Shown here: piece by piece, positions 5,872-7,039 of the stretch
Numbering within the stretch: the first letter of the stretch is position 1
Layout: each line of letters begins with the position of its first letter
Origin: CAYUUP01 sp964447925
GTDB lineage: Bacteria > Bacillota > Clostridia > Oscillospirales > Oscillospiraceae
NCBI GenBank assembly: GCA_964447925.1
Contig: CAYUUP010000080.1
Span: forward strand, 1 to 7,039
Length of the DNA: 7,039 nucleotides
Direction of reading: 5' to 3'
Program-made: the position numbers and the translations under genes
The notes under the pieces: generated by a model
Databases searched by the model: none
What the model was told of the DNA's origin: nothing
The model's input: only the letters and a program-made list of their open reading frames with translations

Positions 5872-6534
5872 ATGAAAGAGTTGACTGCCAAGCAACAGCG
5901 CGTTTACGACTATATCCTGTCCTATATTTCCGACAATGGCTATCCCCCTTCCATCCGGGAAATCGCCGCAGCCGTGGGCGTCCAGTCCCCATCCACCATC
6001 CATTTCCACCTGAAGGCGCTGGAGGAAGCGGGAGTCATCACCCGGGGCAAGGGCAAGACCCGGGCCATCACCGCTGTCCGTCCCCTGGCGGAGCCGGACA
6101 GCCGGGAGGAAGCCGCCACCGAGCCGGCTCATGTCAGGCTGGGTGAAGAAGCCGAGCCTGAGGTCAATCAGGTTCCCGTCTTGGGCAATGTGGCCGCAGG
6201 CTCCCCCATCCTGGCGGAGGAGTGCATCGAGGATTACCTGACCTATGACACCGGCGGCCGCTCGGGGGAGCATTTCGCCCTGCGTATCCGGGGGGACTCT
6301 ATGCTAAATGCCGGCATCCTGCCTGGCGATCTGGTGGTGGTTCACCGCCAGTCCACCGCCGAAAACGGGGAGATTGTCATTGCCCTGCTGGACACCGAAG
6401 CCACCTGCAAGCGGCTCCGCCGCCGGGATGGTCGGGTGTGGCTGGTGCCGGAGAACGATGACTACCAGCCCATCGACGGCACCCATTCCCAGCTGCTGGG
6501 CAAGGTGGTGGCGCTGGTACGCGAGTATTCCTAA
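5872..6534 (+). CDS. lexA: LexA, SOS response repressor / self-cleaving protease
   Basis: LexA represses DNA-damage genes and cuts itself when RecA-ssDNA filaments form. It has 220 residues, somewhat longer than E. coli LexA (202). The winged-helix DNA-binding domain (about 1-67) has PPSIREIAAAVGVQSPSTIHFHL, the recognition helix region. An acidic, charged linker of about 30 residues (70-98) accounts for the extra length. The S24-type peptidase domain follows, with cleavage site A109-G110 in NVAAGSP, nucleophile S143 in GDSM and general base K180 in EATCKRL, so it should be cleavable. ATG at 5872 has GGGAGG (5857-5862) 9 bases upstream. An earlier ATG at 5864 meets a stop after three codons. 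It is transcribed alone and away from the riboflavin operon; the box over its promoter implies autorepression. Confidence 0.97.
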   Translation: MKELTAKQQRVYDYILSYISDNGYPPSIREIAAAVGVQSPSTIHFHLKALEEAGVITRGKGKTRAITAVRPLAEPDSREEAATEPAHVRLGEEAEPEVNQVPVLGNVAAGSPILAEECIEDYLTYDTGGRSGEHFALRIRGDSMLNAGILPGDLVVVHRQSTAENGEIVIALLDTEATCKRLRRRDGRVWLVPENDDYQPIDGTHSQLLGKVVALVREYS

Positions 6535-6582
6535 ATCCGTACGATATAGGCTGATGCACGCGCATAAACAGGCTCCAAACGA

Positions 6583-6622
6583 CACTTTTATGTGTTCCGG
6601 CCATGTGCAAAACGCAAAAGTG
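6583..6622. repeat. Inverted repeat downstream of lexA
   Basis: CACTTTT (6583-6589) and AAAAGTG (6616-6622) form a perfect 7-base inverted repeat around a 26-base loop. No U tract follows on either strand, so it is not a classical terminator. It could lie in the lexA 3' untranslated region. Confidence 0.35.
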
Positions 6623-6669
6623 CCGTAACAGAAGCGTTTAATCGCGGCAAGCAACCATTTGCCACAGCG

Positions 6670-6699
6670 GGCGGCGTGACACCCAGTCACGCCGCCTTT
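6670..6699 (+). terminator. Probable lexA transcription terminator
   Basis: GGCGGCGTGAC (6670-6680) pairs perfectly with GTCACGCCGCC (6686-6696) over 11 bases with a 5-base loop, followed by TTTCTG. The stem is very stable but the U tract is short, and it lies 135 bases past the lexA stop. It is the best terminator candidate for lexA. Confidence 0.6.
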
Positions 6700-6704
6700 C
6701 TGCG

Positions 6705-6735
6705 TCCGCCTGCCGCCGGACTTGTCCGGTGCGGA
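6705..6735. repeat. Nested inverted repeat after the lexA terminator
   Basis: An outer TCCGC (6705-6709) / GCGGA (6731-6735) encloses an inner CCGGAC (6716-6721) / GTCCGG (6724-6729), with unpaired bases on one side. It sits 6 bases past the preceding hairpin. It could be a second terminator element, an RNA processing structure or a cruciform. No function is assigned. Confidence 0.35.
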
Positions 6736-6881
6736 GACAATGGCACCGGTATATCCCCTGCCCCTTGTGAGTAAAACGTCCCCGTCCACGGCTGCCGGCA
6801 GGCTTGCAACGGCCTGTAAAATTTTATTTTCGTCCATTCGGCCTGGCCGCTTAACAGCAGAATATATTTTGAAATTTGTTC

Positions 6882-6910
6882 TTGCATTTTCCCTGCGGGG
6901 CGAGTATAAT
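6882..6910 (+). promoter_or_regulatory. Promoter of the gene at the right edge
   Basis: TTGCAT (6882-6887) and TATAAT (6905-6910) have a 17-base spacing on the plus strand. Transcription should begin near 6917, leaving a leader of about 50 bases before the start at 6969. Confidence 0.85.
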
Positions 6911-6968
6911 GTTGCACGAACAATTTAATAATGGGAGAATCCAATGCTTCAATTGAGGAGATAGCATC

Positions 6969-7039
6969 ATGAAAAAATCCTTTTTTAGGCTTATTGCTCT
7001 GATGTTAGCTGTTTTGATGCTAACTGCTGTACTGGGCGG
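6969..7039 (+). CDS. Start of an exported protein or lipoprotein, cut by the window edge
   Basis: Only 23 codons are visible: MKKSFFRLIALMLAVLMLTA, then VLG. The form is a clear signal peptide, with two lysines and an arginine followed by a hydrophobic run of about 16 residues. The ATG at 6969 has GAGGAG (6955-6960) 8 bases upstream and a strong promoter at 6882-6910. The next codon begins GG, so it is glycine; if a cysteine follows, the end would fit a lipobox (L-G-G-C). A lipoprotein such as a transporter's solute-binding protein would be typical, but the mature part is outside the window and its identity cannot be judged. The codons here are more AT-rich than in lexA, as is common for signal peptides. 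Confidence 0.85.
   Translation, partial: MKKSFFRLIALMLAVLMLTAVLG

Noticed and set aside
6304..6837. Open frame on the minus strand beginning MDENKILQAVASLPAAVDGD
   Set aside because: The first stretch looks faintly protein-like, but there is no ribosome site or promoter, it runs through two strong hairpins and it continues antisense into lexA. A decayed gene cannot be excluded.
6917..6928. Possible second LexA box, CGAACAATTTAA, near the right-edge promoter
   Set aside because: Only one half-site (GAAC) is present; the GTTC half is missing.

Overview
The window looks like chromosome from a fairly GC-rich Gram-positive anaerobe of the Clostridia, most like a gut Oscillospiraceae/Ruminococcaceae member. 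That placement is inference. It rests on strong AAGGAGG-type ribosome sites, TTG starts, a GAAC-N4-GTT LexA box of the Bacillus/Clostridium type, an FMN riboswitch ending in an intrinsic terminator, and protein style; no search was run.

Layout. Positions 1-929 (minus) hold most of a two-domain sugar-type ABC transporter ATPase, cut by the window edge and interrupted by ten Ns. Positions 930-1292 hold its leader and promoter and a candidate terminator for the operon upstream. Positions 1293-5525 (minus) are a complete riboflavin operon, transcribed ribD - ribE - ribBA - ribH - HAD phosphatase. Positions 5526-5780 hold its control region: a consensus promoter, an FMN aptamer starting almost at the transcription start, and a terminator just before ribD. 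Divergent from it is lexA (5872-6534, plus) with its own promoter and a LexA box over the -35. Positions 6535-6968 hold no convincing gene but several inverted repeats, a probable lexA terminator and a promoter. That promoter drives a gene of which only the first 23 codons, a signal peptide, are inside the window.

How the genes work together. RibBA makes both precursors: it opens GTP and makes dihydroxybutanone phosphate from ribulose 5-phosphate. RibD deaminates and reduces the pyrimidine, RibH makes lumazine and RibE makes riboflavin. The one step with no classical rib gene, removal of the phosphate between RibD and RibH, may be done by the HAD hydrolase, whose start codon overlaps the ribH stop. 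FMN closes the loop by binding the leader and favouring termination.

I see no mobile element, CRISPR array, tRNA or rRNA, and no clearly new system. The points most worth a second look are the HAD phosphatase, the possible switch pairing in the riboswitch, and the reading-frame conflict across the N gap.
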